Positions 53,263-62,811 of a stretch of 64,000 nt of DNA are shown here, in pieces. The stretch lies in assembly GCA_016710065.1 (NCBI GenBank), contig JADJLP010000015.1, positions 248,001-312,000 of the forward strand. Reading direction: 5' to 3'. The translations under genes and the position numbers were made by a program. Numbering within the stretch: the stretch's first letter is position 1; the number at the start of each line of letters is the position of its first letter. The notes under the pieces were generated by a model. That model was given only the letters and a program-made list of their open reading frames with translations. It had not been told where the DNA came from and made no database searches. The stretch is from Candidatus Ideonella esbjergensis. GTDB lineage: Bacteria; Pseudomonadota; Gammaproteobacteria; Burkholderiales; Burkholderiaceae_C.

Positions 53263-55350
53263 ATGCCTGTCGCATCGCCACCCGCCGCCGCGCCGCTTGA
53301 TTCGCTGAACGACGCCCAGCGCGCCGCCGCGGCCCACCGCGGCGGGCCGCTGTTGGTGGTGGCCGGTGCCGGCTCGGGCAAGACCCTGACACTGGCCGCC
53401 CGTGTGGCCAGCCTGGTGCTGGAGGGGGCCGACCCGCAGCGCATCCTGCTGCTGAGCTTTTCGCGTCGCGCCGCGCACGAGCTGGCCCGCCGCGCCGGTC
53501 GCCTGCTGCACCAGGCGCTGGGCCTGCCGGCCGGCACCCAGGCCCCCAGCCTGCCCTGGGCCGGCACCTTCCACGGCGTGGGCGCGCGGCTGCTGCGCGA
53601 GCACGCGGGCCACATCGGCCTGGCCGAGAACTTCAGCATCCTCGACCGGGGCGATGCCGAAGACCTGATGGGCCTGGTGCGCCAGCAGACTGGCGTGGCC
53701 GAGCAGACCTCGCAGCGCTTTCCGCTCAAGGGCAGTTGCTTGGCCATCTACTCGCGGGCGGTGAATAGCCAGGCGCCACTGGCAGCCTTGCTGCGCGAAC
53801 TGTGGCCCTGGTGCGTGGAGCACGAGGCCGCGCTCAAGCGCTTGTTCAACGCCTATGTGGCCGCCAAGCAGGATCAGCAGACGCTGGACTACGACGACCT
53901 GCTGCTGTACTGGCACGAAATGCTGCAGGCCAGCCCAGCGCTGGCCGCGCAGACAGGCGCGCGCTTCGACCACGTGCTGGTGGACGAGTACCAGGACACG
54001 AACCGCCTGCAGGCTGCCATCCTGCAAGCATTCAAGCCCGACGGCGCAGGCCTGACCGTGGTGGGCGACGACGCGCAGAGCATCTACGCCTTTCGCGCTG
54101 CCGAGGTGCGCAACATCCTCGACTTCCCCGCGCAGTTCAGCCCCGCTGCCCACACGCTCACACTGGAACGCAACTACCGCAGCACCCAGCCCATCCTGGA
54201 TGCGTCGAACGCCGTCATCGCGCTGGCGCCTGAGCGCATTGCCAAGCGGCTGTGGACCGACCAGGCCTCGTCGGAAAAGCCGCTGCTGGTGGCCGTGGCC
54301 GACGACGCGGCCCAGGCCCGCTGGGTGGCCGATGAAGTGCTGCGCCTGCGTGAAGGCGGGCTCAGGCTGAAGAGCCAGGCCGTGCTGTTCCGCACCTCGT
54401 CGCACAGCGCCGCGCTGGAACTGGAGCTGGCGCGCCGCCGCATCCCGTTCGTGAAGTTTGGCGGCCTGAAGTTTCTGGAAGCTGCCCACATCAAGGATCT
54501 GTTGGCCCTGCTGCGCTGGGCCGACAACCCGCGCCACCGGCTGGCCGGCTTCAGGCTGCTCACGCTGCTGCCGGGCATAGGCCCGCAGCGCGCGCGTGCG
54601 CTGCTGGACGCGATGGAGAAATCGCCCCCCGACCCCTGGGCCGCAATCGACCACGCCGCATTGCCCAGCGCGGCCCGCAGCGACCTGGCCCGCTTTGCCA
54701 CGCTGTGCCGCGCACTGCGCAGCGGCGCCATGGGCTGGCCCGGTGAACTCACGCAGGCCGTGCAGTGGTATTTGCCACATCTGCAGCGCCTGCACGAGCA
54801 AGACCACGCGGTGCGCGCGCTCGACCTCGACCAGTTGCAACGCCTGGCCGCCGGCTTTGCCAGCCGCGAGCGCTTCGTCACCGCGCTCACGCTCGACCCG
54901 CCCGAGGCCACCAGCGACGAGTCGGGCCCGCCCTTGATGGACGAGGACTACCTCATCCTTTCCACGCTGCACTCGGCCAAGGGCCAGGAATGGCAGGCGG
55001 TGTATTTGCTCAACATGGTGGACGGCTGCCTGCCGGCCGACCTGGCCACCGGCAGCGCCGGGCAGCTGGAAGAAGAGCGCCGCTTGCTCTACGTGGGCAT
55101 GACGCGCGCCAAGCGGCATTTGCAGCTCATCGTGCCGCAGCGTTTCTACGTCACCCAGCAGCGCCAGTTGGGCGATCGGCATGTGTACGGTGGGCGCACG
55201 CGCTTCATCCCCGATGCCTTGCTGGCGCTCTTTGAAGCCGACGGGCCGGCGCAGCGCGCCCGGGCCGCCGAGGCGCAGGCCGAAGCCGCCAAGGGCCCGC
55301 CCAGCCTGCCGCCTGTGGATTTGCGCGCGCGCCTGCGCTCAGCCTGGTGA
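53263..55350 (+). CDS. UvrD/Rep-family ATP-dependent DNA helicase
   Basis: 695 residues of superfamily 1A. Motif I is VVAGAGSGKTLTL, motif Ia ILLLSFSRRAAHEL, motif II VLVDEYQDTN, motif III VVGDDAQSIYAFR, motif IV LERNYRS, motif V ILSTLHSAKGQEW and motif VI EERRLLYVGMTRAKR. 3'-5' unwinding in repair or replication restart is expected. Slightly short for UvrD. The ATG at 53263 was chosen since upstream in-frame sequence overlaps the fdn promoter gap and looks non-coding. Its last 12 bases overlap the end of the convergent focA-like gene. Confidence 0.92.
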   Translation: MPVASPPAAAPLDSLNDAQRAAAAHRGGPLLVVAGAGSGKTLTLAARVASLVLEGADPQRILLLSFSRRAAHELARRAGRLLHQALGLPAGTQAPSLPWAGTFHGVGARLLREHAGHIGLAENFSILDRGDAEDLMGLVRQQTGVAEQTSQRFPLKGSCLAIYSRAVNSQAPLAALLRELWPWCVEHEAALKRLFNAYVAAKQDQQTLDYDDLLLYWHEMLQASPALAAQTGARFDHVLVDEYQDTNRLQAAILQAFKPDGAGLTVVGDDAQSIYAFRAAEVRNILDFPAQFSPAAHTLTLERNYRSTQPILDASNAVIALAPERIAKRLWTDQASSEKPLLVAVADDAAQARWVADEVLRLREGGLRLKSQAVLFRTSSHSAALELELARRRIPFVKFGGLKFLEAAHIKDLLALLRWADNPRHRLAGFRLLTLLPGIGPQRARALLDAMEKSPPDPWAAIDHAALPSAARSDLARFATLCRALRSGAMGWPGELTQAVQWYLPHLQRLHEQDHAVRALDLDQLQRLAAGFASRERFVTALTLDPPEATSDESGPPLMDEDYLILSTLHSAKGQEWQAVYLLNMVDGCLPADLATGSAGQLEEERRLLYVGMTRAKRHLQLIVPQRFYVTQQRQLGDRHVYGGRTRFIPDALLALFEADGPAQRARAAEAQAEAAKGPPSLPPVDLRARLRSAW

Positions 55351-56142
55351 TTTGCCGGCCGGCCGCAGGTACACCACCCAGTACACCAGGGCCACCAGCA
55401 CGCTGCCACCCACCAGGTTGCCGGCAATCACGGCGAGCAGATTGCGCAGCACCTCGGCCAGGCCCAAGGGCGCGCCCAGCGCCACGGCCAGTGGGAAGAA
55501 ATACAGGTTGGCAATGGAGTGCTCGAAGCCGGCCGCCACGAACAGCGTGATGGGGAACACGATGGCCAGAACCTTGTCGCTCACGCTGCGGCCGGCCAGC
55601 GCCATCCACACCGCCATGCACACCAGCACGTTGCACAGCAGGCCGCGAAAGAAGGACTCCACCCAACCCAGTTCGGCCTTGGCGCTGGCGATACGCACCA
55701 CCGTCTGGCCCACCGCACCGTGGTTGAGCCCTCCATGGCCCGACAGCCACACCAGCATGGCCAGCCCCAGCGCGCCCACGGCATTGGCTGCGCACACCAC
55801 CAGCCAGTTGCGCAGCAACTCGCGCGTGCTGATGCGCCCACTGGCCCAGGCCATGGCCAACAGGTTGTTGCCGGTGAACAGCTCGGCCCCTGCCACGGTG
55901 ACCAGGATGAGCCCGAGCGAGAACACCAGCCCGCCCAGCAACCGAGAGGCCGCAAAACCCAGGCTGGCGTCGCTGGCCACCAGCGTGTAGCCCAGCGCAC
56001 CCAGGCCGATGAAGGCCCCCGCCAGCACGCCCAGCAAGGCCTGCGTGAGCAGCGGCAGCCGCGCCTTGCCCACACCCACCTCGCTCACGCGGGCGGCGAT
56101 TTCCTTGGGTGAATAGGCGTCCAGTCCAAAAATCTCGGCCAT
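55339..56142 (-). CDS. FocA/NirC-family formate/nitrite channel
   Basis: 267 residues with about six membrane helices. Hallmarks of the FNT family are LFTGNN (helix 2 break region) and the conserved His in AAGFEHSIANLYFFP, plus LRNWLVVCAANAVGAL. It forms a pentameric channel for formate, nitrite or related anions. The ATG at 56142 has GGAGG about ten bases upstream. Its closeness to the formate dehydrogenase locus favours formate. Confidence 0.92.
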   Translation of the reverse strand: MAEIFGLDAYSPKEIAARVSEVGVGKARLPLLTQALLGVLAGAFIGLGALGYTLVASDASLGFAASRLLGGLVFSLGLILVTVAGAELFTGNNLLAMAWASGRISTRELLRNWLVVCAANAVGALGLAMLVWLSGHGGLNHGAVGQTVVRIASAKAELGWVESFFRGLLCNVLVCMAVWMALAGRSVSDKVLAIVFPITLFVAAGFEHSIANLYFFPLAVALGAPLGLAEVLRNLLAVIAGNLVGGSVLVALVYWVVYLRPAGKSPG

Positions 56143-56266
56143 CGCTGCATGCCCTCCTGCGGGTTCACCGGTGTGGCACGAGTATCGGCCCGGCACCCCG
56201 GCCCCCGCATCCCATGTGAGCTGCCGAACAGACACTGTGTTCGCTACCGCACTACATTGCGGTGCC

Positions 56267-57217
56267 ATGTCCGCCCGTCCAGCCCTCACCCTGTTGTCAC
56301 TGACGCTGCTGTGTCGGTGTGCCTGCGCCCAGCCCAGCACGGCCGGGCCGCCCAGCGAAACCGACCAGGCCTTGGCGTCTGCGCGCAGCTCGGTGCAGTC
56401 CACCGCCTTGTGGCTGGCTCGCGGTGTGGACAGCTGGTTTGGCGACCAGCCGTTCGAGCAGGGCGGCGGCAAGGTCACCGACGGCCGTCTGAGCGTCAAC
56501 CTGCTCAAGCGCCAGGGTGACAAGCCCGACCTGAGTGTGCGTTTCAACGCGCGCTTCAAGCTGCCCAACTTCGAGCAGCAGACCTATCTGTTCATCGGCC
56601 GCGACGCGCAATCGGAAGTGGTGTCCGACACGCCGGGCGCGCTCTCGCGGCAGGACAGGTTGCTGCCCGCCGTGACCGAGGACAACACCTTCTTCGCCGG
56701 CATCGGGCGCTCGCTCAATGACGCGGTGGATTTCCGGCTGGGTTTTCGCGGCGGCATCAAACCCTACGCCCAGGCGCGCTACCGCAACATCTGGCAGCTG
56801 GAGAACGAAGACCTGGTGGAGTTTCGCCAGACCCTGTTCCTCACGGCGGCCGACGGCTTGGGTTCCACCACGGCGGTCTCATGGCAGCGAACCCTGTTGC
56901 CCACGCTGGCCACGCGCTGGATCGCGTCGGCCACGGTCACCCAAGACCAACCCAAGGTCGGCTGGTCCAGCCTGGTGGGCACTTACAAGTCGTACGGCCG
57001 TCACCGGCTGCTGGCGCTGGAGGCCCTGATCCAGGGTCAGCAAGGCTCGGGCGTGTTCGCCACCGACCTGGGCCTGCAAACCCGTTGGGAGCAACCCGTG
57101 CACCAGAACTGGCTGCTGGGCGAGGTGATGGTGGGCCACTTCTGGCCCCGGCCCGATGCCCAAACCCCACGCCGCAGCGCCTGGGCCCTGGGGCTGGGCT
57201 TGAAGATGCGGCTGTGA
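56267..57217 (+). CDS. Outer-membrane-like protein, function unknown
   Basis: 316 residues with a signal peptide (ALTLLSLTLLCRCACAQPS). Alternating hydrophobic stretches end in a beta-strand with terminal Leu (WALGLGLKMRL), suggesting a beta-barrel or surface protein. Regions such as SVRFNARFKLPNF and DAVDFRLGFRGGIKPYAQARYRNIW look like barrel strands. No family is recognised with confidence. The ATG at 56267 precedes a normal signal peptide; the upstream extension does not look coding. Confidence 0.7.
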   Translation: MSARPALTLLSLTLLCRCACAQPSTAGPPSETDQALASARSSVQSTALWLARGVDSWFGDQPFEQGGGKVTDGRLSVNLLKRQGDKPDLSVRFNARFKLPNFEQQTYLFIGRDAQSEVVSDTPGALSRQDRLLPAVTEDNTFFAGIGRSLNDAVDFRLGFRGGIKPYAQARYRNIWQLENEDLVEFRQTLFLTAADGLGSTTAVSWQRTLLPTLATRWIASATVTQDQPKVGWSSLVGTYKSYGRHRLLALEALIQGQQGSGVFATDLGLQTRWEQPVHQNWLLGEVMVGHFWPRPDAQTPRRSAWALGLGLKMRL

Positions 57218-57272
57218 GCCTGGGGGCACTGGCCACAGGCCCTGCCTGCCAGCGCCGCCAGCTGCCACGCGC

Positions 57273-57863
57273 TCAGAAGGCCCAGCCACCTTCCGCAGCG
57301 ATGTGCGCCAGCGGCACGCGGTCGTTGGGCAGTTCGCGGGCTTGCAGGCCTTCGGGCAGGGCGGCCTTGTCGCCACGCTTGCCCACCGCCACCACGCACT
57401 CGATGGCCACATCGGCGGGGATGCTCAGGCTCTCGCGCAGCTTGCCGCCATCAAAGCCGCCCATGCCGTGTGTGGCCCAACCGGCGTGATGGGCTTGCAG
57501 CGCAAAGCTCATCCAGGCCGAGCCGGCGTCAAACGAATGCCAGGGGTTGGGCTTGGCCTCGGTCTGGCCGGGGGCCACCGAGGCCTTCTTGGACAGCACC
57601 ACGATCAGCGCCGAGGCCTTGTGGGCCCAACCCTGGTTGAAGGGCACCAGGCCGTCGAGGATGGTCTGGAACGCCGGCGTGGCGGTGTGGCCGAACAGGA
57701 AGCGCCAGGGCTGCATGTTGGACGCCGAGGGGGCCCAGCGCGCGGCTTCGAACAGGCTCATCAGCGTGTCATTGGCGATGGCCTCGCCAGTGAACGAGCG
57801 CGGTGACCAGCGCTCGGTGAACATGGGGTGTATGGGGTGAGTGGCAGCGCGGGTGGTGGTCAT
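57273..57863 (-). CDS. Nitroreductase-family protein
   Basis: 196 residues of the FMN-binding nitroreductase fold: MFTERWSPRSFTGEAI (FMN phosphate site), ARWAPSASNMQPWRF, and WMSFALQAHHAGWATHGMGGFD. It probably reduces nitro-aromatics, quinones or similar compounds using NAD(P)H; the true substrate is unknown. Convergent with the outer-membrane-like gene (55-base gap) and divergent from the prolyl oligopeptidase gene. Confidence 0.9.
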   Translation of the reverse strand: MTTTRAATHPIHPMFTERWSPRSFTGEAIANDTLMSLFEAARWAPSASNMQPWRFLFGHTATPAFQTILDGLVPFNQGWAHKASALIVVLSKKASVAPGQTEAKPNPWHSFDAGSAWMSFALQAHHAGWATHGMGGFDGGKLRESLSIPADVAIECVVAVGKRGDKAALPEGLQARELPNDRVPLAHIAAEGGWAF

Positions 57864-58036
57864 GGGTGAGGGGTACACGGTGGTGTGGCAAGGACATTGA
57901 TTATCAAAGTTCACGCGGCCATCTGCAGGCGCATGGCGCGGCCGACTTAACATGCCCGCTCCCAGCGCCGCCACGCGCGCGCCCATGGCCTTCGCCCGCT
58001 CACCCGCCGGCGCGGCCGCACGAAAGGCCCCACGCC

Positions 58037-60247
58037 ATGCCCTTGCAGTCCGTTCCCCGCTACGCCCTTTCCCGTCTCGCCCTGTTGGCCTTGTGGCCGG
58101 CACTGGGGTGGGCAGCCAACCCGGCCGTCTCCCCTCAGCCCCCGCTCGCGCCGGTGCTTGACGTGGTGCAGACCCTGCACGGCGTGGCCGTGCACGATCC
58201 TTACCGCAGCCTGGAAGACCTCAAGAACCCGGCCACCCAAGCCTGGCTCCAGGCCCAAGGCGAGCACGCCGAGCGCAGCCTGGCCGCCATCGAGGGCCGC
58301 GACGAACTGGCCCGCCGCGTCGACGAGCTGTCCCGCGCCACCGGTGACCGCATCGCCGATCTGGTGCGCCTGCCGGGCAACCGGCTGCTGTACCTCAAGC
58401 GCGCGGCCGGTGAATCGCAATACCGCCTGGTGCTGCGCGACGGTCTGGCGAGCGCCGAGCGCACGCTGGTGGACCCGGCCGAGTTGGCCAAACATGCCGG
58501 CGTGCCGCACGCCATCAACTACTTCGTGCCTTCGTGGGACGGCAAGCGCGTGGCCTACGGCCTGTCGGCCGGCGGCTCGGAGGACGCCTCGCTCTACGTG
58601 ATCGACATGGCCACCGGCAAGCCGCTGATCAAGCCTGTGCCACGGGTGCATGAATCGCTGGTGCACTGGACGCCCGACAGCCGCGCCATCACCTACAACC
58701 AGCTGCGCGAGCTGCCGGCCAACGCGCCCAGCACCGAGACCTTCCTCGACACCACGGTCTACCTGCAGCGCCTGGATGGGCCCCCTCAGGCCCCCAAGGC
58801 GCTGTTCGGCCCACTGGTGAACAGCGCCCTCAAGCTGGACCGTCTGGATGTGGCCGGCGTGAGCTTCGACGTTGGCAGTCGTTTCATGATCGCCCGAACC
58901 ACCGACACCACGGTGCCCGAGGGCCGCCTCTACGTGGCCCCATTGGCCCAACTGAACCAGGCCCACATCCAGTGGCGCCCGCTGGTGGTGGCCAGCGACA
59001 AGGTCACCGACTTGCAGTTGCGTAACGATCAGCTCTACCTGCGCACGGTGAACGGCGCGCCGCGCGGCAAGTGGCTGGCACTGGACCTGGCCAAGCAACA
59101 GACGCTGGCCCAGGCCCGCACGTTGATCGACCAGCCCGAGGTGGGCGTGCTGCAGGGCATCACCGTGGGGCGCGATGCGATCTATTCCGAGTTGGCGCAG
59201 GGCTTTACCACCCGCGTGCAGAGCCACCCGATCAAGGGCGGCCCGGGCCAGGATCTGGCACCGGCCTGGAAGGGCAGCACCTACGCCCTGCCCGACCTCA
59301 CCCACAGCCACACCGACGTGTGGTTGCGCACGGCTTCGTGGACCGAGCCTTCGAGCATCGTCACCAGTGCCGGCCCCGGCAAACCGCTGGTGGAGACCAA
59401 CCTGGTGGGCCACGCCCTGCCCGGTGGCACGCCCGTGCTGGAAGCCGAAGAGCTGCTGATCCCCAGCCACGACGGCGTGCGCGTGCCGCTGGCCCTGCTG
59501 CACCGCGCCGACATGCCGCTGGACGGCAAGCGCCCCACACTGCTGATTGGCTACGGCGCCTATGGCTTTTCCGAGGAGGCGCGCTTCGATGCGCGCAGCA
59601 TCGCCTGGCTGGAGAAGGGCGGAGTGCTGGCCTATGCCAATGTGCGTGGCAGCGGCGCCTTCGGCAAGGAGTGGCATCTGGCCGGCTTCAAGGCCACCAA
59701 GCCCAACACCTGGAAGGACGGCATTGCTGCCGCCCAGTACCTGGTGAAGGCCGGCATCACCTCGCCGGCCACACTCGGCGTGCTGGGGGGCAGCGCAGGC
59801 GGCATCTTTGTGGGGCGCGCCATCACCGAGGCGCCGGCCCAGTTTGCCGCCGCCATTTCCGACGTGGGCATGATGGACACCATACGCTCGGAAGAGTCGG
59901 CCAATGGCATCACCAACATCTCGGAGTTCGGCACGGTGAAAGACCCCGAGGAGTTCAAGGCCCTGCTGGCCATGAGCACCTACCATCAGATCCGGGACAA
60001 GACGGCCTACCCCGGCGTGCTGCTGATCCACGGCATGAACGACCCACGTGTGGACGTGTGGCAAAGCGCCAAGGCGGCAGCGCGCCTGCAAGTGGCCAGC
60101 GTCAGCCCGCGCCCGGTGCTGTTGCGGCTCGACGCCCAGGCCGGCCACGGCATGGGCAGCACGGCCTCGCAGCAATCGAGCAAGTTGGCCGACATCTACG
60201 CCTTCCTGCTGTGGCAGTTCGGTCTGGCCAAGGCCAAGGCGCCCTGA
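58037..60247 (+). CDS. Prolyl oligopeptidase family serine peptidase
   Basis: 736 residues, exported (LALLALWPALGWAANP). The N-terminal beta-propeller begins with VHDPYRSLEDLKNPATQAWLQAQ, typical of family S9A. The C-terminal alpha/beta-hydrolase holds the nucleophile Ser in VLGGSAGGIF, the Asp in GMNDPRVD and the His in DAQAGHGMGS. It cleaves short peptides, usually after proline. The ATG at 58037 starts a good signal peptide. Confidence 0.93.
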   Translation: MPLQSVPRYALSRLALLALWPALGWAANPAVSPQPPLAPVLDVVQTLHGVAVHDPYRSLEDLKNPATQAWLQAQGEHAERSLAAIEGRDELARRVDELSRATGDRIADLVRLPGNRLLYLKRAAGESQYRLVLRDGLASAERTLVDPAELAKHAGVPHAINYFVPSWDGKRVAYGLSAGGSEDASLYVIDMATGKPLIKPVPRVHESLVHWTPDSRAITYNQLRELPANAPSTETFLDTTVYLQRLDGPPQAPKALFGPLVNSALKLDRLDVAGVSFDVGSRFMIARTTDTTVPEGRLYVAPLAQLNQAHIQWRPLVVASDKVTDLQLRNDQLYLRTVNGAPRGKWLALDLAKQQTLAQARTLIDQPEVGVLQGITVGRDAIYSELAQGFTTRVQSHPIKGGPGQDLAPAWKGSTYALPDLTHSHTDVWLRTASWTEPSSIVTSAGPGKPLVETNLVGHALPGGTPVLEAEELLIPSHDGVRVPLALLHRADMPLDGKRPTLLIGYGAYGFSEEARFDARSIAWLEKGGVLAYANVRGSGAFGKEWHLAGFKATKPNTWKDGIAAAQYLVKAGITSPATLGVLGGSAGGIFVGRAITEAPAQFAAAISDVGMMDTIRSEESANGITNISEFGTVKDPEEFKALLAMSTYHQIRDKTAYPGVLLIHGMNDPRVDVWQSAKAAARLQVASVSPRPVLLRLDAQAGHGMGSTASQQSSKLADIYAFLLWQFGLAKAKAP

Positions 60248-60277
60248 GCCACCAGCCGGGTGCACCATGCAACGCAA

Positions 60278-60299
60278 AAGGCCACCTCGCGGTGGCCTT
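60278..60299. terminator. Bidirectional terminator between the peptidase and pckG
   Basis: AAGGCCACC and GGTGGCCTT pair perfectly around TCGC. On the minus strand the stem is followed by TTTT-type sequence, which suits the end of pckG; on the plus strand a weaker TTCGTTCTT tail follows. Confidence 0.7.
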
Positions 60300-60325
60300 C
60301 GTTCTTGGCTTGCGAAAGCCCTGGG

Positions 60326-62203
60326 TCAGAGGGCCAGCGCGGCTTGCATCTTCTGCTTGGTGGCCTTGAGCTCGGCCGGCAGGTGGAACTCAAGGGTCTT
60401 GAACAACTCGTCGTGCAGCTTCAGTTCAGCAGCCCAAGCAGCCGGATCGGCGTCGATGATGCTGTCGTACTGGGCCTTGCTGAAGTCCAGGCCGGTCCAG
60501 TCCAGGTCTTCGTAGCGCGGGCTGATGCCGAAGAAGTGGCCTTCGCCCTGGGCCTTGTGCTCGACGCGGCCAATCATCCACTTCAGCACGCGGGCGTTGT
60601 CGCCATAGCCTGGCCAGACGAACTTGCCGTCGGCGCCCTTGCGGAACCAGTTGACGCAGAAGATCTTGGGCAGGTTGGAGTTCTCGCTCTGCAGCTTGTG
60701 CTCCATGTCCAGCCAGTGCTGAAAGTAGTCGCTCATGTTGTAGCCGCAGAAGGGCAGCATGGCGAACGGGTCGCGGCGCACCACGCCTTGCGCGCCAAAG
60801 GCGGCGGCCGTGGTCTCGGAGCCCATGGTGGCGGCCATGTACACGCCTTCCATCCAGTTGCGGGCCTCGGTCACCAGCGGCACCGTGGTGCTGCGGCGGC
60901 CGCCGAAGATGAAGGCGTCAATCGCCACGCCCTTGGCGTCGTCCCAGGCTGGGTCGAGCGCGGGGTTGTTGGTGGCGGCCACGGTGAAGCGCGAATTCGG
61001 GTGCGCAGCCTTGGCACCGGTTTCCTTGGCGATGGCTGGGGTCCAGTCCTTGCCTTGCCAGTCGATGGCGTGGGCCGGCACCGCGCCGTCCATGCCTTCC
61101 CACCACACGTCGCCGTCGTCGGTCAGCGCGACGTTGGTGAAGATCACGTCCTGCTTCAGTGACTCCATGCAATTCGGGTTGGTCTTGAAGTTGGTGCCGG
61201 GGGCCACGCCGAAGTAGCCGGCTTCCGGGTTGATGGCGTAGAGGCGGCCATCCTTGCCCGGCTTGATCCAGGCGATGTCGTCACCGATGGTGGTGACCTT
61301 CCAGTTGCCCAGGGCAGCTGGCGGAATCAGCATCGCGAAGTTGGTCTTGCCGCAGGCACTGGGGAAGGCCGCCGCGACGTGGTACTTCTTGCCCTCGGGC
61401 GAGGTGACGCCCAGGATCAGCATGTGCTCGGCCAGCCAGCCCTGGTCACGGCCCATGGTGGAGGCGATGCGCAGCGCGAAGCACTTCTTGCCCAGCAGGG
61501 CGTTGCCGCCGTAACCCGAGCCGTAGGACCAGATTTCCTGCGTCTCGGGGTAGTGGACGATGTACTTGACGGTGGGGTTGCAGGGCCAGGAGGTGGTGTC
61601 CTTGGCGCCATCGGCCAGCGGTGCGCCCACGGTGTGCACGCAGGGCACGAAATCGCCGTCGGTGCCCAGCAGGTCGATCACGGCCTTGCCCATGCGGGTC
61701 ATCAGCTTCATGTTCACCGCCACGTAGGCCGAATCGGACAGCTCCACGCCGATGTGGGCGATGGGCGAGCCCAGCGGGCCCATGCTGAACGGGATCACGT
61801 ACAGGGTACGGCCCTTCATGCAACCCTTGAACAGGGCCGGGGTACCGTCAGCGCGACCGGTCTGCAGCAGCGCGCGCATCTCGGCCGGTTCCATCCAGTT
61901 GTTGGTGGGGCCGGCGTCTTCCTTCTTCTGCGAGCAGATGTAGGTGCGGTCTTCCACGCGGGCCACGTCCGACGGGTCGGTGATGGCCAGGTAGCTGCCC
62001 GGGCGCTTGGCCAGCTTCTTGAAGCTGCCGGCCTCCACCAGCTGTTGGCACAGGCGGTCGTACTCGTCCTGGCTGCCGTCGCACCAATAGACATCGGCGG
62101 CCTGTGTGAGTGCGGCGATCTGGCCGACCCATTCGATCAGGCGGGCGTTCTTGACATAGGCAGGCGCGTTCAGGCGTACATCGGCCGAGGCGAGGCGGTT
62201 CAT
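60326..62203 (-). CDS. pckG: Phosphoenolpyruvate carboxykinase (GTP)
   Basis: 625 residues. It interconverts oxaloacetate + GTP and phosphoenolpyruvate + CO2 + GDP in gluconeogenesis. The P-loop/active Cys block is AAFPSACGKTNFAML; others are TTIGDDIAWI, EAGYFGVAPGTN and FIFGGRRSTTVPLV. The ATG at 62203 has GGAG five bases upstream; an ATG 15 bases earlier is possible. Ends before a strong hairpin. It would turn the glutamate-derived oxaloacetate from histidine breakdown into PEP. Confidence 0.97.
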   Translation of the reverse strand: MNRLASADVRLNAPAYVKNARLIEWVGQIAALTQAADVYWCDGSQDEYDRLCQQLVEAGSFKKLAKRPGSYLAITDPSDVARVEDRTYICSQKKEDAGPTNNWMEPAEMRALLQTGRADGTPALFKGCMKGRTLYVIPFSMGPLGSPIAHIGVELSDSAYVAVNMKLMTRMGKAVIDLLGTDGDFVPCVHTVGAPLADGAKDTTSWPCNPTVKYIVHYPETQEIWSYGSGYGGNALLGKKCFALRIASTMGRDQGWLAEHMLILGVTSPEGKKYHVAAAFPSACGKTNFAMLIPPAALGNWKVTTIGDDIAWIKPGKDGRLYAINPEAGYFGVAPGTNFKTNPNCMESLKQDVIFTNVALTDDGDVWWEGMDGAVPAHAIDWQGKDWTPAIAKETGAKAAHPNSRFTVAATNNPALDPAWDDAKGVAIDAFIFGGRRSTTVPLVTEARNWMEGVYMAATMGSETTAAAFGAQGVVRRDPFAMLPFCGYNMSDYFQHWLDMEHKLQSENSNLPKIFCVNWFRKGADGKFVWPGYGDNARVLKWMIGRVEHKAQGEGHFFGISPRYEDLDWTGLDFSKAQYDSIIDADPAAWAAELKLHDELFKTLEFHLPAELKATKQKMQAALAL

Positions 62204-62547
62204 GGGGGCTCCAATCATCGAAAAGTAAGACGAAATTGGGCGAACCCCGCGCCTGCGCTGATGCTGCCGCTGCGGAGCTCGCCCAATGTCGCGGGCGAAT
62301 TCGCTGCCGGATCAGGGAGCGCAGCCCGTGTTTCGGGTTACGTCGGGTTTCTTGCTCGGGCACGCGCGTGTGGCGCAAACACCGGGCTAGCAGCTGTCAC
62401 GTCAGTGTAATGACGCGGTAACCCGAGCATCCTGACAAACTATGCAAATCCAGAATGACCGAATGCAGATCCGGTTCGCGGCGCCTGCGAAAGCCCCCAC
62501 TTGCCTCATCTTAATGAGATACACTCTCAATTAGAGGACTCGCCAAC
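62204..62547. other. Intergenic gap between divergent pckG and feoA
   Basis: A 344-base gap holding the promoters of pckG (minus) and feoAB (plus). Apart from the Fur-like box near feoA I see no gene or clear hairpin. Confidence 0.5.
62513..62532. promoter_or_regulatory. Fur-box-like site upstream of feoA
   Basis: AATGAGATACACTCTCAATT is an imperfect palindrome (AATGAGA / TCTCAATT) ending 15 bases before the feoA ATG, in the AT-rich style of Fur sites. It fits iron repression of feoAB. Confidence 0.6.
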
Positions 62548-62793
62548 ATGCTGCTTGCTGACCTGCCCAACGGCGCCCGCGCCACTGTCACCCGCGTGGT
62601 GTCGGCCTCGGCCGAGCTCAACGCCGACCTGCTGCGCCGCCTGGGCGAACTGGGTTTCTTGCCGGGCGAGCCGGTGCAGGCGCTGCGCCGCGGGCCTGGC
62701 GGCCGCGAGCCGCTGGCGGTGCTGGTGGGTGAAACCATGCTGGCGCTGCGGCTCTCGGAAGCGCGCTGTGTGGAAGTGGTCACTACCTCCTAA
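62548..62793 (+). CDS. feoA: Ferrous iron transport protein A
   Basis: 81 residues of SH3-like FeoA fold: LADLPNGARATVTRV, RRLGELGFLPGEPVQALRRGPGG, and LRLSEARCVEVV. It is a small cytoplasmic partner of FeoB. AGAGGA lies about ten bases before the ATG. feoB begins 18 bases after its stop. Confidence 0.93.
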   Translation: MLLADLPNGARATVTRVVSASAELNADLLRRLGELGFLPGEPVQALRRGPGGREPLAVLVGETMLALRLSEARCVEVVTTS

Positions 62794-62811
62794 GGTCCCG
62801 GAAAATATAAC

